Shown here piece after piece: positions 10,340 through 21,404 of a stretch of 64,000 nucleotides of DNA. Position numbers and translations under genes: made by a program. The stretch spans positions 101,837,338 to 101,901,337 of the forward strand of contig CM056744.1 of assembly GCA_029851415.1 (NCBI GenBank), read 5' to 3'. Positions within the stretch are counted from its first letter, which is position 1. Each line of letters begins with the position of its first letter. This DNA comes from Eretmocerus hayati. Its lineage: Eukaryota > Arthropoda > Insecta > Hymenoptera > Aphelinidae. The notes below the pieces were generated by a model. It did no database searches, was not told where the DNA came from, and saw only the letters and a program-made list of their open reading frames with translations.

Positions 10340-11038
10340 TTATGTACGTCTTCTTTTATTGATACCAGTTTTTTGACGATTGATGTGAATCATTTCTGAA
10401 ATAAGACGCTTTCTATAGTTAGGTTCAAAATCACAAATTTGAGTATTGCCCCAATCGAAGTCATGTTTATACTTCTGTTTGTGAAGTGAAACGATCGATT
10501 TTTTGTCTTTATTCTTTATGTGGTCAAACAACCGAACGGATAAAGCTCTCTTAGTTTCGCCAACGTAAGTGGCGGGGCAATCTCTACATTCGAATTTATA
10601 TACTACACCCGTATTTTCGGTTTTTTCTAAATGATCTTTACCTAGTCTAATGAAATTATTCAGAGATTTTGAAACTTTGGGCAAAACTTGAATAGAATGT
10701 TTTTTGAACAAAGCAGTACATCTTTCAAAATAATCTACGTGATAAGGGATGCATACTAAAGGTTTGTGATTGGAAATTTTGTCGGAACAGTTATTATCTC
10801 GTTTGTGATAGTACATACGCTGTTTTATGCACTTTTCCACGAACTCACGAGGATATCCATTATCAAAGAGAGTTTGTTTGACTATCTTGACATTTTTATT
10901 ATGGAATTTTCTATGTGAAAGTAATAGTGCACGATCAATTAAGTTGAAAATTATGTTTTTCTTCAAATTTCGACGAAACGTTGAGAATAAATGATTCTCT
11001 TTCATGGATTTCTGGTTCTTTTGGCAGTATTCCAACAT
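10340..11038 (-). CDS. Penelope-like element C-terminal GIY-YIG endonuclease (truncated polyprotein)
   Basis: 232 residues are open on the minus strand, but the first ~25 come from the inverted terminal arm and not from a true start. IIFNLIDRALLLSH and NGYPREFVEKCIKQR resemble the end of PLE reverse transcriptase and the linker. Then come SLNNFIRLGKDHLEK and the endonuclease: GVVYKFECRDC, with a CxxC zinc half-site, and YVGETKRALSVRLFDH, the YIG-equivalent with catalytic Arg and His. The acidic metal ligand is in RLISEMIHI, and the protein ends NKRRRT. The nuclease would nick target DNA to prime reverse transcription. With the RT absent, this copy cannot move by itself, although the endonuclease frame is intact. 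Confidence 0.88.
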   Translation of the reverse strand: MLEYCQKNQKSMKENHLFSTFRRNLKKNIIFNLIDRALLLSHRKFHNKNVKIVKQTLFDNGYPREFVEKCIKQRMYYHKRDNNCSDKISNHKPLVCIPYHVDYFERCTALFKKHSIQVLPKVSKSLNNFIRLGKDHLEKTENTGVVYKFECRDCPATYVGETKRALSVRLFDHIKNKDKKSIVSLHKQKYKHDFDWGNTQICDFEPNYRKRLISEMIHINRQKTGINKRRRT

Positions 11039-11071
11039 CCAGTCCTTAAAGATCGACGAAAAATACCCTCA

Positions 11072-11085
11072 CAGCGTTCCCAGAA
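11072..11085. repeat. 14-bp target-site duplication, right copy
   Basis: CAGCGTTCCCAGAA, matching 9795-9808 with one difference, and continuing into the interrupted BEL/Pao frame. Confidence 0.85.
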
Positions 11086-12815
11086 GTTTTGTTGGAGCTG
11101 CTGGACTAATAGCCAACGTTCGAGTGGTGGTATGCGCTTGCTTGTGAGATCTGGTTCTGGAACAATGTATGAATCCGATTGGATCAGAAAGTGCGCAGGT
11201 GTAAGGGGCCTGGCATCCAAAGGTTCGTCATTCAGAGGAGTGATGGAACGAGAATTCAGGATTGCTTCTATTTGGCATAGAAGTGTTGATAATTCTTCGT
11301 ATGTGAGCTTGTTTTCCCCCACAACTCGGTTGAGATGGTGTTTGACTGACTTGACTGCGGCTTCCCAAATACCTCCGGAGTGAGGTGAGGCTGGGGGGAT
11401 AAAATTCCAGTTAGTCGAGAGTTCAGCCAGGGACGAGACTATCTCGTTGAGTGTCTGGAAGGACTCGGAAAAAAGCTCCTTCAACTCACGAGCAGCACCA
11501 TGAAAATTCAAGGCTTGATCCGAGTAGACATCTGAGCAATGACCCCTACGTGAAGTCATTCTGATAAGGGCAGCTCTGAAACCGGAGGACGTGTAGCCCG
11601 AGAAGGCTTCAAGGTGCATGGCACGTGTACATAGACAGACGAAGACGGCAATATAGCCTTTGTAAGATTTGTGACCTCGTCCAGGAGCCGTGCGGAGCAA
11701 CAACGGGCCCGCGTAATCGACTCCAACCTTGGAAAATGGTCGTGAAACCTGAACACGACAAGGTGGCAGCTGGCCCATAAGTTGGTAGACAGGTGACGGT
11801 TGGTACTTTATGCAGACTTTGCATTGGTGAATAGATCGTTTGACGGCTTGACGACCTTTGATGATCCAAAACTCTTGTCGACGTGTGGCAAGAGTTACTT
11901 GGGTGCCACCGTGCAATATTATGGCATGGAATCGCCTGACTACCATTTCGGTAAAGGGATGATCGAATGGAAGTATTATTGGATGTTTCTGACTTGTAGA
12001 GAGAGTTGAATTCTCCAATCTCCCGCCCACTCGCAGGATTCCAGGACAACGATTGGCGAGAGTTTAAGCAACTCATGGCCTTTTGGTAGGAACGAACCAG
12101 CTGAGATGAGGTTCATTTTTCTCGGATAGACAGAACGTTGGATGGAAGAGACCCATGCTAATTTGCACGCTCTTTCTCTTCATAAGTGAGGAAGTTAGTA
12201 CCACAGTTTGATACTAGAGCCCAAGGCTGATTTTGTATCAAAATAGGCTGCTCATCAGGAACAAATAGGTCCGGATTGACTTTTGCCAAGTAGCGAAAAA
12301 TATAGGCAGTGACGTTGATCAGTCTTAAGTAAGACGAAATGTCACTGAGCAAGTGGTTGAACGGGGTCGAAATACCGCCAGATACAGGAGGGCTATTTAC
12401 AATATTTACAGAGGGTACAAGATTGAGCAAAGGCTGCGAATCTTTTGGTTTCTTGGCGAGTGGTTCTGGATGAGGCCATTCAGAGACAGGCAAGCTTAAC
12501 CAATCTGGCCCATTCCACCATAGAGATAGGTTAGCTAGTTCATCAGGAAAACAACCACGGCTGCCCAAGTCAGCAGGGTTCTGCTTCGATTCTACATATT
12601 TCCACTTTACATCAGTGAGAAGGGTCATAATTTTTGCACAACGGTTTGCAATGAATGCCGGCCATCGAGATGGGCGGTCATCCAACCAGTACAGCACATT
12701 CATATTGTCTGACCAAACATGGCAACTGACATTTGGTATTGACAAGGAGGATTTAACTTTGTTCATGAGCTCAGCGAGCAAAAGCGCAGCGCAGAGCTCC
12801 CATCTCGCATTTTTG

Positions 12816-14507
12816 TTTATGAGTATTGATTTTATCGACCACCGATCGTCCGTTCACTACTGCCCCCTATTGTCCATTTTCCAGTTAATACAATTTTGAA
12901 TTTATTTTCCTCAGTCGACTTGGGTGAGCCGTCTGCTACGGCGGCTCAGGGGAAAACAATTCCATCTTTCCCACCCAAGAGATGAGAGATTTAAGTGAAA
13001 AAATATTATAATTCTTCCCACGGTAAGATTTACAGACTTCATATAATGTCATAAGTGTTGCATATATTTCACCTCGCCCTCCCTTTTCTCCTTCAACTTC
13101 CTCAGGTTTGGATTGCTATGTATAATTGTGATCATGTTTATCTATATCGAAGACTGCAAGCTCACGCTTGCTAATGGCAATTTCATGTTGATCTCTCAAA
13201 AAAAGACTCATCTAATGTTTAAAGGTATGTCTAATTAGTTTCAGGTTCTTCTCGAATGGTATTCTGTGGTAGTTTTATATGTATGTTCGTTTACTTGTAT
13301 TTTAGCTTGAAAAGGGTTGGTCTACGTACAACCGAAACGTCGCTTTGACAAATTCTAAATGAATGGCAGGAGATACCGATAATTGCATCGTCTCTGAATG
13401 AAAGTATTACTGTAGTATTCATGATAGTAATGAATATGAACAATGTGTATTGCAATTGATGTGTGAATCAGTAAGTCCACAAGCCAATGCGTGGCATAAG
13501 TATAAGCATACGCGTATATATATGTATAGTGTGTCGCGTATGTATTGAGTAGAGTAACATTACAATCGTGCGTATATATAGTTATAGCACAGCATGCAGT
13601 GTATGAAAATAGTTATAACTTGATGTCAGTGGATATCAAGAGTGTATAAAATTTCCCCAAATTTCGCGAATCAAGTGCGAAAGAGTCTCCGGATGATATA
13701 TATACGATCGCCCAAAATTACTTAAGAAATTTTCAAATTAACGACGCGTTGTGTCAATGCAAATTAGGTCATTTTTGTCCGATTTGGATTAGAAAAAATT
13801 CATTCAAAATTAATAACAATAATATTCGCTCAACATAGTTTGTTTCCAGTGGAAAAAATCGAGTGTGAAATCAGATTATTTTTATTTTTGCAAAAACAAA
13901 GTGGTCAGATCATGGACTTTCGTAGATATTATCGTCCGAAAAATCGTAAAATCCCCGTATGTATGAGTAAATGTATGCTGGTATGTGTATGGGATGGCGT
14001 TCGAGTGAATACTCAATACACGTGCCGTTCCAATGAGGTCATCGACGGTTCCTGAAATCGAATTCGTACATCGAAATGTACAAGAATAACTTTATAAGTA
14101 ACAAAATCCATGTTGACGAAATCAATAGTCAACTGAGAACGTAAAATATTGCCGATTTGCAATCAAATTTGAATTAATCGTTCCAAAAAATTGAAAATTC
14201 CTCAATCTCCAGAATCGAATCATGAAAATGAGTTCATATTTGGAATCATTTTATAAAATTTTTACGATGAATTGAATCAATATTTTTTTTCGCAATTGTG
14301 AATCTTTCTGAAAAGACAAGCCGATTATTTAGTGTAGTCTGGTTGGTTATGCTTAGTTCGCAGACTGAAGACACCGTCCTCAATCTCTGTGTTCAAGATA
14401 CAGTCGACTCGAATTGAATATTTCTGGTCAATGTTTTGACAGTTAGGTGATCGATTGAGGAATTGAAATAATCTTTTACAATTTTTATAGTCATTTTTCT
14501 TTCTGCC
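12816..14507. other. non-coding stretch between BEL/Pao and the 14.5-kb ORFs
   Basis: No gene is supported. It contains a degenerate hammerhead-like motif (13306-13347) and, at about 13497-13590, AT-rich repeats of TATATA and GCGTATGTAT. The short ORFs here have no recognisable domain. The region just before 14508 could be the leader of the following ORFs. Confidence 0.4.
13306..13347 (+). ncRNA. degenerate hammerhead-like motif, probably a PLE remnant
   Basis: GGUUG and CAACC form stem II around a 9-nt loop, followed by GAAAC, the palindrome ACGU, and GUC with G after it. Stem I can pair AGC with GCU. The upstream core reads UUGAAAA where CUGANGA is required, so two invariant bases are changed and cleavage is unlikely. 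Confidence 0.5.
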
Positions 14508-15215
14508 ATGATGAATCCTAACATTATAAATCCAGAGGATCTACCCTCATTATTGAAATATATTACAAGTCTTTCGGACGATGGATGGCAAATTATGCTC
14601 ACGAAGCTTGAGCTAAGGAATGCAACATTGCCGCGTTTGTTGCGACGCCTTGCAGGCAATTATGAACTCAATGGTTTTGTCGAAAATAAAAATTTCCATA
14701 GCGACGCTGCGCTTAGAAATCACCGAGATGCGATGCTCAATGAATGGGTTATGGACTTCAAGAGTCGATTATCGCGTAATCAAGAAAGTGAGACATCTGC
14801 GCGCGCGCAAATCACCACCACTAACCAGAAGCAGAAGGATGACCATGGATTCCACCAACCTGACAATTTTAGTCAAAGTTCCTTTACACCTTCAATTTCA
14901 ACTTCGAATCGAATTCATAATAAAAATGTTGACCAATCAGGATTAGATCCCCGTTGTGCAAATAGTCGCACGTGCTCGTTTCTAGAGCGGAAATCTGCAA
15001 CAAATGTACAAATCATTTCCACCCTCATAACGGAGTCTGATCACCTCCGGGGGAGGGGAGATCCGTATTGTTCAAAATTTTTTTCGGACGAGAGTCGAAA
15101 TATTCAAATGTCTCATTATAATTCTTCATCATGTTATGATTCATTAGAGCAAAGACCTTATTTGTCTGTATTGACGGAAATTCACCCTGCTCAATTAAAC
15201 GCAATTTCTGATTGA
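14508..15215 (+). CDS. uncharacterised ORF, possibly gag-like
   Basis: A 235-residue frame starts at ATGATG. The first ~100 residues look like an ordered helical domain (NPEDLPSLLKYITSLSDDGW, LPRLLRRLAGNY, MLNEWVMDFKSRL). The rest is polar and low in order, rich in Ser, Asn and Gln. The frame ends with TGA, and the same frame then stays open for another 80 residues (15216-15458). A second long ORF begins in a different frame 22 bp later. An LTR-like block follows downstream at 17614. This layout fits a gag-like protein of a non-autonomous LTR element, but I see no zinc knuckle, protease or RT. I do not recognise the family. Confidence 0.45.
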   Translation: MMNPNIINPEDLPSLLKYITSLSDDGWQIMLTKLELRNATLPRLLRRLAGNYELNGFVENKNFHSDAALRNHRDAMLNEWVMDFKSRLSRNQESETSARAQITTTNQKQKDDHGFHQPDNFSQSSFTPSISTSNRIHNKNVDQSGLDPRCANSRTCSFLERKSATNVQIISTLITESDHLRGRGDPYCSKFFSDESRNIQMSHYNSSSCYDSLEQRPYLSVLTEIHPAQLNAISD

Positions 15216-15237
15216 TTGCCAGTCGTTGGATTCGACT

Positions 15238-16344
15238 ATGTCGACCAATTTGGGCATGAATGGCGGGAGCCATGGTGGATACGCTCGAATCATCATTTTG
15301 ATTTCTCTAAATTTCAATCACAGTGCCAAATCACACCTAATTGTGCGCACTATCCAGTCGAAAATTCCATCTTTTTGCCGGAAGAATCATGCAGTTGCAG
15401 TACTTCCGAACAATTTATTGGACATTATGATCGTCCGAATTCCCTTTGCTGTCCTTAGCAAGAATAGTACCAGAAAATCTACATATTTAGATGGATCAAC
15501 TAATTCTCAATCCTGCCATGTATTGGACTTCTATTTAGATAACCATCGGAGCCTATTATATCGCCCGGCATCTAGCCAATCCGCACAATCACTCGTGCAG
15601 GCTGAATTGCAATTTTCAAATGTCAATTTGTGCAATAGATTCTCAATTTATGTCGAGAACGTTTCCTGTGACCGATTTTTGGTAGCAAATTTTGCACATG
15701 CTCCTGAAAAAATTCCTGAGTCTCGCAAGATCACACTGACAAAGAGCAAGATGGGCCCTTCAAGCTCTTCATCTGTCAAATCAGCTGCTCAGAATTCATT
15801 CATTAAGGAGGCAATTTTTACATCTCATGACATGGCTGATAATGCTGGATCAGAAAGTCAACATTCTAATGGCTTGGATCCATCTGTAGTCCACATTTCA
15901 GAAATTAATCTCGCAGAAGCAAATGAGCACATCATCGGACTTGATTTTTCTCGTTCGATTGATGGACACAATTATCTCGTTTCTAAAATGATCGAGACGG
16001 ACAGTAATGCTCATGATTGCATAGTGCAGAGAGGTCGTTTCTATCAAGTTATAGATTCAAGTATAACCTTAGCGCAAGAAGTATATCAGTCTCTGAGACA
16101 ATTATCCTCAGAACTTTTATCAGCGCATCAACATCTATTATCGACATCAAAGTCGATATTGCAAATTATAAAGACGTGCAACAAATTCGCGTATCATACG
16201 CATGAAAGACGCACAGAGTTGGGTCAAAAATATTCGACCGAAACACATTTGGAGGTTTGTCATCACGATGTCTCACTGCACCGGATTATGTTTTCCACGC
16301 AGACTGAGTCGTTCGACGAACGCATTTCTGAAAATTTTCTTTAA
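15238..16344 (+). CDS. uncharacterised ORF of 368 residues
   Basis: The first ATG of this open frame is at 15238; the frame itself opens slightly earlier. The predicted protein is rich in Ser, His and Asn. Helical-looking segments near the C-terminus include AQEVYQSLRQLSSELLSAHQ and STSKSILQIIKTCNKFAYHT. After the TAA the same frame continues without a stop for 45 codons (NYSSELESRRIHFSSSSEKS), which suggests the stop may be a recent mutation. No conserved domain is recognisable. It is long for a chance ORF in AT-rich DNA. It may be a second product of the same element as the preceding ORF or a decayed polyprotein. Confidence 0.4.
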   Translation: MSTNLGMNGGSHGGYARIIILISLNFNHSAKSHLIVRTIQSKIPSFCRKNHAVAVLPNNLLDIMIVRIPFAVLSKNSTRKSTYLDGSTNSQSCHVLDFYLDNHRSLLYRPASSQSAQSLVQAELQFSNVNLCNRFSIYVENVSCDRFLVANFAHAPEKIPESRKITLTKSKMGPSSSSSVKSAAQNSFIKEAIFTSHDMADNAGSESQHSNGLDPSVVHISEINLAEANEHIIGLDFSRSIDGHNYLVSKMIETDSNAHDCIVQRGRFYQVIDSSITLAQEVYQSLRQLSSELLSAHQHLLSTSKSILQIIKTCNKFAYHTHERRTELGQKYSTETHLEVCHHDVSLHRIMFSTQTESFDERISENFL

Positions 16345-17613
16345 TTGGACAGTAACTATTCGTCCGAGTTAGAGTCAAGAAGGATTCATTTTTCTAGTTC
16401 ATCTGAGAAATCGCAAATGATTCCAAGAGGACTTTTGAGGTCATTCCGACCGAGACATGTCAATCTGACCGATCTAGAATGAGAGGCTGGTCCAGGAGGA
16501 GGAAAATTTCACCAAACCAAGGTGCAGGAGCAACCAGTACGAGAGGATGACGTCCGTATACCACGAACCGAAGCTGAGATCGACATCATTCCTGCGGAAG
16601 ATTCATCGATGGACGGCGACGGGTGTGTGCGCGCGAGTCTCACTCGGTGTGTGTTGTGTCCGTTCGACTTTGCGCCGATCAGTACTATTGCTGACAAGAC
16701 TTTTTCAGTGAAGTGTTAAATTTAGTTTTTTCTTTCGAATGAGAAAAATTTAGTATTACAATCGAATCAGGATCGTTAGAATCGATCGATAATTATTATT
16801 TTTATCCTGCATTGTTTTGTCTGTCAAATTTTCTAGCCATGTTACTTTCCCATCACTTCATACCAATGTGCCCGTTGGAATCAATAAGATAGGTTCCCGG
16901 CCGATCGGTAGAAGAGTGGATGGATGATATTAGTACATAAGGATTCCTATTTTAGTAGGATATTTTCAGATCTACGACCGATCAGTGATTCGTATCTATT
17001 TATTCCTTGAAATTTTTTCACATTAGTCGTCGATAATCAGTACGAAGACGTACGAGTTGAGTATTATTCTAATTCACAATATTAAAATCGAAATCTGATC
17101 ATTTATTTTGTACCCAATCAATCAATCGGCGCAAATTCTTGTGAAGCACAAATTCGACAACTCTTGCCAATCAGGATATTTGTTAATTTTCTTCATAATC
17201 TTTTTTTTGGATGAGTTGTCATTCAATCTCATTATCATCGTAGTTCAATTATTTTTTTTGTTTTGGAAAAATGTGAAAAGTTTATGCGTACGATATAAGT
17301 ACAATCATTTATAATCTAAAGTTTGAATGGATGGATGTTAGCGATAAGTCTAAATTTCCGTTCAAGAGAGCAATCGAGTGATTTTACCAGAATCATAATC
17401 ATTCATTTGATTCATTCTTTCCCTTTGGAAATTTCTTTTCAATCTCATCTCTCACATTTTTTGTAAAGAATTAACAATTTCCTTTTCTCTATTTCAATTT
17501 TCAAATCAGTCTACGTTGATTTCGGACAATTCCACTCCATCCATGGCCCAGATAGAGAGAGAATATTTCTCGAACTGCTACGCCATCCGGCTAAACAGCG
17601 TCTGGGGGAGGGG
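16345..17613. other. AT-rich non-coding region ending in a polypurine tract
   Basis: Apart from the read-on of the preceding frame and a short frame at 16522-16719 (QEQPVREDDVRIPRTEAEID) with no known domain, nothing coding is visible. It ends with GGGGGAGGGG at 17604-17613, a good polypurine tract directly before a TGTGACG LTR-like start. Confidence 0.45.
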
Positions 17614-18258
17614 TGTGACGGTTGAGTAGATAATCTCAACCATCATCTCTCTCTCCTGTTCCTAATCAATGTAATCATATAACTTTCTTACAGAATGTAG
17701 CAGAGCATCCGAGGAGAGAGCAGTAAGTTATATATGTAAGAGAGAGAGACAGTAAAATCACGCGTTTGTCGCGAATCATCATCGAACCCTTAGAATCGCC
17801 GCACCGCGCCCCTTGTGTCCAAGCTAATCAGCTGACCGGCATCGCGCGTTGCGCCAAATTCAGACTCTGTTCGCCTGTCTTGTCGAGCAGACCATGTTGC
17901 CGCGATCGGAGCAATATCCCGCGCTTTCCGCAACTTTCTCGTGTCCGCGCCGCATGTGCGCCAGCTCCTGATCGAATACCCTGGCGACGTGCTCGAGAGG
18001 ATGATCATCCGACGGTCCAGATCAACCTTGCGTGCGACCGATTCCTGCGCCCTGGACATCGTCCGTTCATAGAACAATTATAATGCGAGCGGCCGATAGA
18101 GAATATACATTTGTGAGTACAGCCTTGAATTGCTCTCTCTCTTTTTGGGCTTCACCCTTTGCTCTCTTCGTGCTCGCGCTCGATGTGCCTCATGTGCACC
18201 ATGTCTTTATTATTTGAATAAACTTGTCTCTTTATTATCTTAAAATCATGATTAGTCA
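17614..18258 (+). repeat. LTR-like block of a retrotransposon
   Basis: The block starts TGTGACGG directly after a polypurine tract and ends GTCA. It contains a TATATA box at 17729-17734 and a polyadenylation signal AATAAA at 18217-18222, the order expected of U3 and R. Two bases after its end is TGGCGCGCTC, which looks like a tRNA primer-binding site. Having a polypurine tract before and a primer site after is unusual for one LTR. It would fit a tandem element joined through a shared LTR and then deleted. No second LTR copy is in the window. Confidence 0.5.
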
Positions 18259-18301
18259 TTTGGCGCGCTCTATACCCAATCTCTCTCGCGCGCGATAGCA
18301 G

Positions 18302-18323
18302 CAATATATATATATATATATAT
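18302..18323. repeat. (TA)n microsatellite
   Basis: About 22 bp of TA repeats, directly next to the left end of the following inverted-repeat element. Confidence 0.9.
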
Positions 18324-20094
18324 GGGCGGCTCCGGATCAGAACGGTATAAGTCCATTTTGGTGAAAATTGAGTTTTTGACGGGAAACGATAGAAAATACA
18401 TGTGAAAACATGTATGCACAACTCCGGAAGTATAAATGCATTTTGAGGCATCACAAGCAACACGACCGTTTTTGTCCCGAAAAAAGTTTCGACTTTTTTT
18501 CCGAATCAGAACGGTATAAGTCCATGTTCTCGCTCAATAGTATCGCTTTTGGGTCTTCCACGTTCATTTGTCGTGCTTTTATGCATAGTTAGAAGTCGTA
18601 GCTACTCTCAGAAACTACAAGTAGGGTTTGTTATGTTGTCCAAATGATTGCATCCCGTGGTTTCGAAAAAGGTGGGCCGAAAACCGCTCACTTCTCTTTC
18701 ATGCGTTTGGACACAGGGGAGTCCTATGAAGATGAACGACCACCGGTCAGTAATCCCATGGGCCTGGGATCTTTCTTTAGAAGCCCTAGTGTCTCATTTT
18801 CTTATCTCTTATCGTCATTGAAAGAGCCGAATTTCTTAGTGATGGTTCCAAAAGCGATAGTTATGAGAGCGATCGGTACTGAGCTTCCAAAGAAATTTGA
18901 TTTTGCATCACTTCTCTGAAGAAAAATCAACTGCGTCCGTGATACGACAAACTCAACTAAGCTATGCACTTCCTCCTTAGGAGCAATGCCAATGGTAGAG
19001 AAAGACTATAACTTCATTACAGAATTTCGGTTACAATTTCACTATGAATGGTTGTGATCTATCAACTGGGGTTCTTTTCATTAACAGTCATCCGGCCTTC
19101 GGTTCGATCTCCCCGCCACTCGGTACAAGTGAACCTCATTTGAGCAAATCTCGTAGATGAAGATAGCCCCCCTGAATTGAGATATCTGCAACTAATCTTA
19201 ACCTCATTCTATCGGTTGATCAGCAGTTCTGTTTGTTAAGTGGGGATCAGTCCCAATTCATCGTTTGGATCCCCTGGTCGATTAAAGTCTCTGCATTGCG
19301 ATTTTTCCTATACAACCTTAAATTGCCTCTGAATACATGACGTAAAGCTGCGTGCTATGTGATCCCCAAATCTATACTTCGCACCGGGCCGCTTGAGTAA
19401 ACTCTCCTTGACTGGATTTCCAAATAGACGCTTGTTGACCTCAATGTTGGAAATATATCCTTAGTCACGATATCCTGAATGAGATCTCTTTGCGAAGAAC
19501 AGTCTCGGCTGTCAATGAGATTTTATAAAAGTCATCCTAAATTAGAGAGGAATTTTGTTTACTGCGAGAAAATGTCGAGCACAGCCATTAAAAATCTAAA
19601 GAATTCTCAATTTATACCGTTCTGATCTGGAAAATTTTTTTCACCTTTTTTCTCGCTCAAATCGGCATAAGTCCGTGGTTTTCTTAACGTTTCTTGATCT
19701 CAAAGGTGGAAACTCATAGTTTCTCGACATTTTCCTACTTCAAACGGTGAAAATTCATCATATTAACTACTTCTCCCGATCTAAAATATTAAATGTGAAT
19801 TTTTTTCAGAAATGGTGGACTTATACCTTTCTGATCCGGAAAAAAGTTGAGGAATTTTCCGGATCAGAACGGTATAAGTCCATTTTTTATTGCAAAATGA
19901 GATGTAAAAAGTGTAAACAATTGAAAATCAATACGCCCCACGCGAAAGATGAGATGAAAACACACTCACTACACGGTAAAATAAGAATATTTACTTCAGA
20001 TGATAACTCGAATTTTCCATATCACAAAAACTTTGAGGCGCATTTTCCAGAAATGGAAAAAATGGACTTATACCGTTCTGATCCGGAGCCGCCC
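18324..20094. mobile_element. 1.77-kb element with 36-bp perfect TIRs and internal TIR copies
   Basis: GGGCGGCTCCGGATCAGAAC begins the left end, and its complement closes the right end; 36 bp match without error. Both ends are bordered by ATATAT, so a TA-rich target duplication is likely but cannot be sized because of the microsatellite. Pieces of the TIR recur inside (about 18504, about 19613, about 19824, about 19857), which suggests nested insertions of the same family. The centre (18600-19600) has a different composition and no recognisable transposase; a 91-residue frame at 18644-18919 matches nothing I know. It is non-autonomous. Confidence 0.85.
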
Positions 20095-20242
20095 ATATAT
20101 GCAGTACTAGCAGCAGATGCAGAGTTCCAGTTACAATTATTATATACAAATTTGCTGGGCATTGCACACAGCCCAGCATGTGCGGCTAAATCAACTAGGC
20201 AAATCTAGCAGCCGTCACAAATGAGGACTATCGATTGTCTGC

Positions 20243-20595
20243 GTTTTTGGCCTCATTAGTCAACTATTGGAGGATTAACAACCATTTGTTTATTATAGGT
20301 CTTTTTTTGTTTAAACCTATGTAGCTCCAATAAAAAATATGCTAGAGCAATGAATTTTTTTTCATTTGGTAGGTTTTTTCAACGGCTACAAGATGAAACC
20401 AGAGCGAACTCACTCAAAGTTATACCCACAGAGCTATAGGCATTAATCCGCGAAAAGTGTCGTTTTTTCCAGTAACTCATTGTTAATAATTTTTTCCGGC
20501 CAGCGAAATCTGTTCGGAAGTGGTAGACTTGATTCTATGGAGTGTCCTGCACCTGGAAAAAAATAAAACCAGCACCTATCTTTCACCGCCAAAAA
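20243..20595. repeat. dispersed repeat, copy 2 (inverted copy of 4897-5246)
   Basis: Reverse complement of the 4897-5246 repeat, with the same two ends. The differences are mostly point changes and length differences in A or T runs. Confidence 0.85.
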
Positions 20596-21404
20596 GACGT
20601 CCTTTTCGAGCTAATTCTACTGGTCTATTGGCCTTTTTTTTCCTTGCGAGGTACAAATTGGATCGAAGTTGATCTTTACATGGCTCGACATTTCACCTTG
20701 GATGGTGGAGTGAATAAATCGAAAAAATGGAAAATTCGACGCGAACGGAAATTTTTTTCGAAAAATAGTAGATTTCGAGCGATTGGTCTTCGGCCTGAGC
20801 CGCAGGCAAAGATCAAAATAATCGCTCGAAAGCAGAAAGCCTCATGAACGAGTTGCGAGTATTATTTTTTACAATCATGTGCGTAAAGTTAGTGCATAAA
20901 GACCATTTTTTCGGTACGTAAGGCAAAACTTTACGCACATCAATTTGCAAAAATTATCGTGCGAAACGACCTCGATACATTACGCTCTGTTGTTACCCTC
21001 GTGGGTTAAAATTTCCGGCAGTGCGTGAGAAACCGAAGTCGTTTCGTAATATACTATTGTGATACGGCATCGTGGAGCTCATCAAAGTTGGAGTTCGAAA
21101 TGACTTGTCCGATAAACTGTTTACTGCTCAATTTTCCAGGGAAACTTATGGAAAACAGCTTATTTTAAATTTGTCACCACAATTGCCATGGAGATTAGTC
21201 GCACCGCGTGTTAGGTAATGTTATTGTTTCTGTGTATTATCCCAACTGCTCTTGTTATTGCTTTGGTGTTTAACGTATGATCACGAATGCTGTTTTGTAG
21301 GTTATCCATGGCATTCACAGCGGAAACTCGTGATCCAGTGAGATTGTCTATCAACTTCATACCGTCGCAAGATATCAGATGCATCGAGCATGTACTCTTG
21401 TACC
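20596..21404. other. non-coding stretch with hairpins
   Basis: No gene is supported. ATGTGCGTAAAGTT (20877-20890) pairs with its complement at 20927-20940. A second pair involves GCGAAACGACCTCG (about 20961) and GAAGTCGTTTCG (about 21030). These resemble the small foldback repeats elsewhere in the left part. Confidence 0.4.

Larger units (their letters stand above)
9809..11071 (-). mobile_element. 5'-truncated Penelope-like element inserted into BEL/Pao
   Basis: The 1263-bp insert is bounded by 14-bp target duplications. It has inverted terminal arms of about 100 bp (9847-9946 and 10974-11071) starting GTGAGGGTATTTTTCGTCGA. Outside the left arm is a 38-bp extension resembling a partial tandem copy of the arm's end (AATAGTGATGG versus AACAGTGAGGG), like the 3' tails of PLEs. 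The element reads on the minus strand, encodes a GIY-YIG domain, and has lost the reverse transcriptase. PLE terminal repeats are known to occur in inverted orientation and to contain hammerhead ribozymes. Both traits are seen here. Confidence 0.88.
9539..12815 (-). pseudogene. BEL/Pao LTR-retrotransposon pol (RNase H, integrase, C-terminal domain), frameshifted and split
   Basis: Reading on the minus strand from about 12815, RWELCAALLLAELM opens the RNase H-like domain, followed by CHVWSDNMNVLYWL and NPADLGSRG. Two frameshifts follow, near 12160 and near 12040. The integrase then starts (GGRLENSTL) with an HHCC zinc motif (FHAIILHGGT through CKVC). Its catalytic DDE lies in VGVDYAGP, YSDQALNF and GGIWEAAVKSV. 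The last domain (LDARPLTPAHFL) breaks at NFWERC near 11078 and resumes at FWKRWSTEYLQ near 9808. It ends with RVATLRTFTTELQRPVHKL and LCAPEEEN. The break is the 1.26-kb Penelope-like insertion. RT, protease and gag are missing upstream. Confidence 0.9.
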
